Both the position numbers and the translations under genes were made by a program. This document shows positions 63,401 to 64,000 of a stretch of 64,000 nucleotides of DNA, in pieces. The notes beneath the pieces are model-generated. The model searched no databases. It saw only the letters and a program-made list of their open reading frames with translations, and had not been told where the DNA came from. The stretch is from Taibaiella lutea. Its GTDB lineage: Bacteria > Bacteroidota > Bacteroidia > Chitinophagales > Chitinophagaceae. The DNA is taken from positions 279,410-343,409 of the forward strand of contig NZ_VWSH01000002.1 of the NCBI RefSeq assembly GCF_008629695.1. Reading direction: 5' to 3'. Each line of letters starts with the position of its first letter. Position 1 is the stretch's first letter.

Positions 63401-63924
63401 ATATAACAGCAACACCATTGCCGATTGTCTGGAAAAATGTTTCAGCTACATTGAACCGCCAGAAACAAGCAGTCATCAACTGGACGGTTGTTGAAAAGGA
63501 AACAGCCGGATACCGTGTCGAAAAAAGCATGGATGGCAATAAATTTGAGAACCTTGCTGCCATAAACAGCAAAGGCACCGGCAATAATGCTTACAGCTAT
63601 ACAGAACCTGCGGCATTAAACGGCAAAGCATGGTACAGGATAGTACAGCTAAGCAAAGAGGGCAAGGAAGATTACAGCAAGATCATGGAACTGCAAAACA
63701 GCAGTATCTATGGCCGTATCAGCATCTATCCTAATCCTGCTACACAGGTATTGACCGTGGAAACAGAAACAACTGCAGCTTATACTATCTATGACCTGCA
63801 AGGTAAAGTTGTATTGAAAGGTAATTTGCAATCAGGCAAAAACACGTTGAATATCTCCGGTCTTGCCAAAGGTTTTTATACCATAAAAATCGGTGATTAT
63901 AACCAGAAGATTGTGCTGCAATAA
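60433..63924 (+). CDS. Large secreted T9SS type A protein with fibronectin type III repeats
   Basis: An 1163-residue secreted protein. Signal peptide (LLLITLLGIRANAQ); an N-terminal domain to about 200 (LSSEINNSGLISGLGFYKAS); two fibronectin type III repeats at about 202-290 and 296-385 (APTSPTATNLTAFTADLNWT and APSAPTSTGITKNSAILNWT, each with GFxVNTAGTSVxT and PPLTPSTxYSYYVR); an Ig-like segment from about 400 (CSGGTATLQATADAGGSFKW); further beta-rich modules; and a C-terminal ~170-residue linker plus T9SS type A domain shared with the preceding gene (GKAWYRIVQLSKEG, YPNPATQVLTVETE, GFYTIKIGDYNQKIVLQ). Surface adhesion is the likely role. Followed by a terminator at the window's end. Confidence 0.87.
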   Translation: MKQINLCFLLLITLLGIRANAQTNIDIGTGSSTSDNSPIQRNANYSASQLLYLSSEINNSGLISGLGFYKASGLSTVTIDSVYIYLKTTTDTSFGTSTTTASTNGYTLVYQGPYPNTVTGYSTVNFNVVPNFSYYTYMGNLAVLIVRPYQASTTSRPYYRYTTFAGSSRNAWYANSYAFSDTTTLAISNWRPNIRLRITATCPAPTSPTATNLTAFTADLNWTYANSPMTYEVKYGPQGFNVNTAGTSVYTATKPYTLNPPLTPSTSYSYYVRAICTVGDTSAWSAVTNFATPATCVAPSAPTSTGITKNSAILNWTNTGSPINFEIKYGVQGFDVNTAGTSVFTTTKPYILNPPLTPSTNYSYYVRSVCTPGDTSAWSPVKNFTTLCDYPSILSATDGTACSGGTATLQATADAGGSFKWYNVATGGTALGTGNSFVTPVLTTSDTFFAESSQLTTAGIAGVQNYSTTNGGFITVGTNIGMGIKFNALKNIIVDSIGMWVNDTIASQMILRLYSNTTTVVRTDTIQIAAFNHPDASNPISTANPYKLYIPLGYSLSQANNYVLAALPGSTTVFHRRGGSGNSLSYPYSNTAVSITANVVGGPSSTNTTQVYCIYDLATSTACTNPTRQPVIATVTPNPLALLPDTSGTCNGIAATLNSGSANTTWTPANVLYTDAAATTGYTGAALQTVYAKVTTPTTVYANTTSGACAFNDSVYIDLQTGTAVTITPATAAMACGDVTPVALTANTPVTWALNGGNLYTDAAGTTTYTGTATTGIYAKSNNNRNVIGAYEIGGCTFADTAVVIVNNPASSVTIANNSGAGNTDSSVVAGTMANLHNADCELMASVTPTGGAPLNGVLNGKIIMDGSVQNTATGPYVTRHFELTPANNAAAATANITLYFTQAEFTAYNTFVTNNGNPAVNPLLPTNPSDPTTNIRIDKFNAASGSPSPTNNNSVVVISPTSVTWDATNNWWAVTFPTTGFSGFFLHTNITATPLPIVWKNVSATLNRQKQAVINWTVVEKETAGYRVEKSMDGNKFENLAAINSKGTGNNAYSYTEPAALNGKAWYRIVQLSKEGKEDYSKIMELQNSSIYGRISIYPNPATQVLTVETETTAAYTIYDLQGKVVLKGNLQSGKNTLNISGLAKGFYTIKIGDYNQKIVLQ

Positions 63925-63949
63925 GAAACAGCAATATTTAATATTAAGG

Positions 63950-63982
63950 CAAGGGCTGTCCGGATTTTCCGGGCAGCCCTTG
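63950..63982 (+). terminator. Terminator of the last T9SS gene
   Basis: A 14-bp stem (CAAGGGCTGTCCGG at 63950-63963 with 63969-63982, one G-T wobble) and loop ATTTT, near the window's right edge. Confidence 0.9.
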
Positions 63983-64000
63983 TTGCTTGTTTTTCATTCG

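Overview
The window is a chromosomal segment from a member of the Bacteroidota, most likely a Chitinophagaceae-like (order Chitinophagales) organism. The evidence is: large secreted proteins with type IX secretion (T9SS) type A and type B C-terminal sorting domains, a SusC-type TonB plug signature, carboxypeptidase-like regulatory domains in front of outer-membrane receptors, a beta-propeller (Reg_prop/Y_Y_Y) sensor kinase, -7 promoter boxes of the TAnnTTTG type, and starts with almost no Shine-Dalgarno signal. No rRNA, tRNA, CRISPR array, phage or classical IS transposase was found.

Layout. 0-2 kb: kdsB and kdnB (Kdo activation and Kdo-to-Kdo8N oxidation for lipid A core sugar). 2.3-6.7 kb: a giant T9SS type B surface protein. 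7-10.4 kb: an ECF sigma/anti-sigma pair, an Fe(II) dioxygenase, a remarkable ~22-bp-period repeat array, and a fasciclin-domain secreted protein. 10.6-18.9 kb: a same-strand locus of two DUF4331 proteins, a TPR lipoprotein, a HupE/UreJ-like membrane protein and a TonB-dependent receptor, a plausible outer-membrane uptake system of unknown substrate. 18.8-21.7 kb: START-domain protein, small HTH regulator, DUF1415 protein, cold-shock-domain protein. 22-25.4 kb: a second ECF sigma factor with a very unusual partner fusing an anti-sigma-like membrane anchor, a carboxypeptidase regulatory domain, a TonB plug and a YfbK-type von Willebrand A domain. 25.6-35.8 kb: small secreted proteins, a class A penicillin-binding protein, rimM, a two-component system, purine nucleoside phosphorylase.

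35.9-50.2 kb is a long lipid block on the + strand: TetR regulator with a perfect palindromic operator, fadN-fadA-fadE-like beta-oxidation genes (interrupted by a 0.6-kb GxxExxY element flanked by inverted repeats), FadL-type porin, SGNH lipase-like lipoprotein, two hotdog proteins, DUF2147 protein, acyl-CoA-binding protein, KAS III-like enzyme, short-chain dehydrogenase and panB (pantothenate/CoA precursor). Together they would take up, hydrolyse, carry and oxidise acyl chains.

50.2-64 kb: acyl-CoA thioesterase, NTF2-like and VOC proteins, an outer-membrane barrel protein, an M1 aminopeptidase with T9SS signal, a 45-residue lipoprotein, groES-groEL, and two large T9SS type A proteins sharing a near-identical C-terminal region. 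Convergent gene pairs and operon ends are mostly closed by strong, often perfectly palindromic hairpins.

The most unusual signals are the 22-bp phased array (9399-9764), the GxxExxY inverted-repeat element (40224-40848), the anti-sigma/plug/vWA fusion (22557-25406) and the DUF4331-TPR-HupE-TonB locus. All functional statements are from reading the translated sequences and known family signatures; no database search was run.
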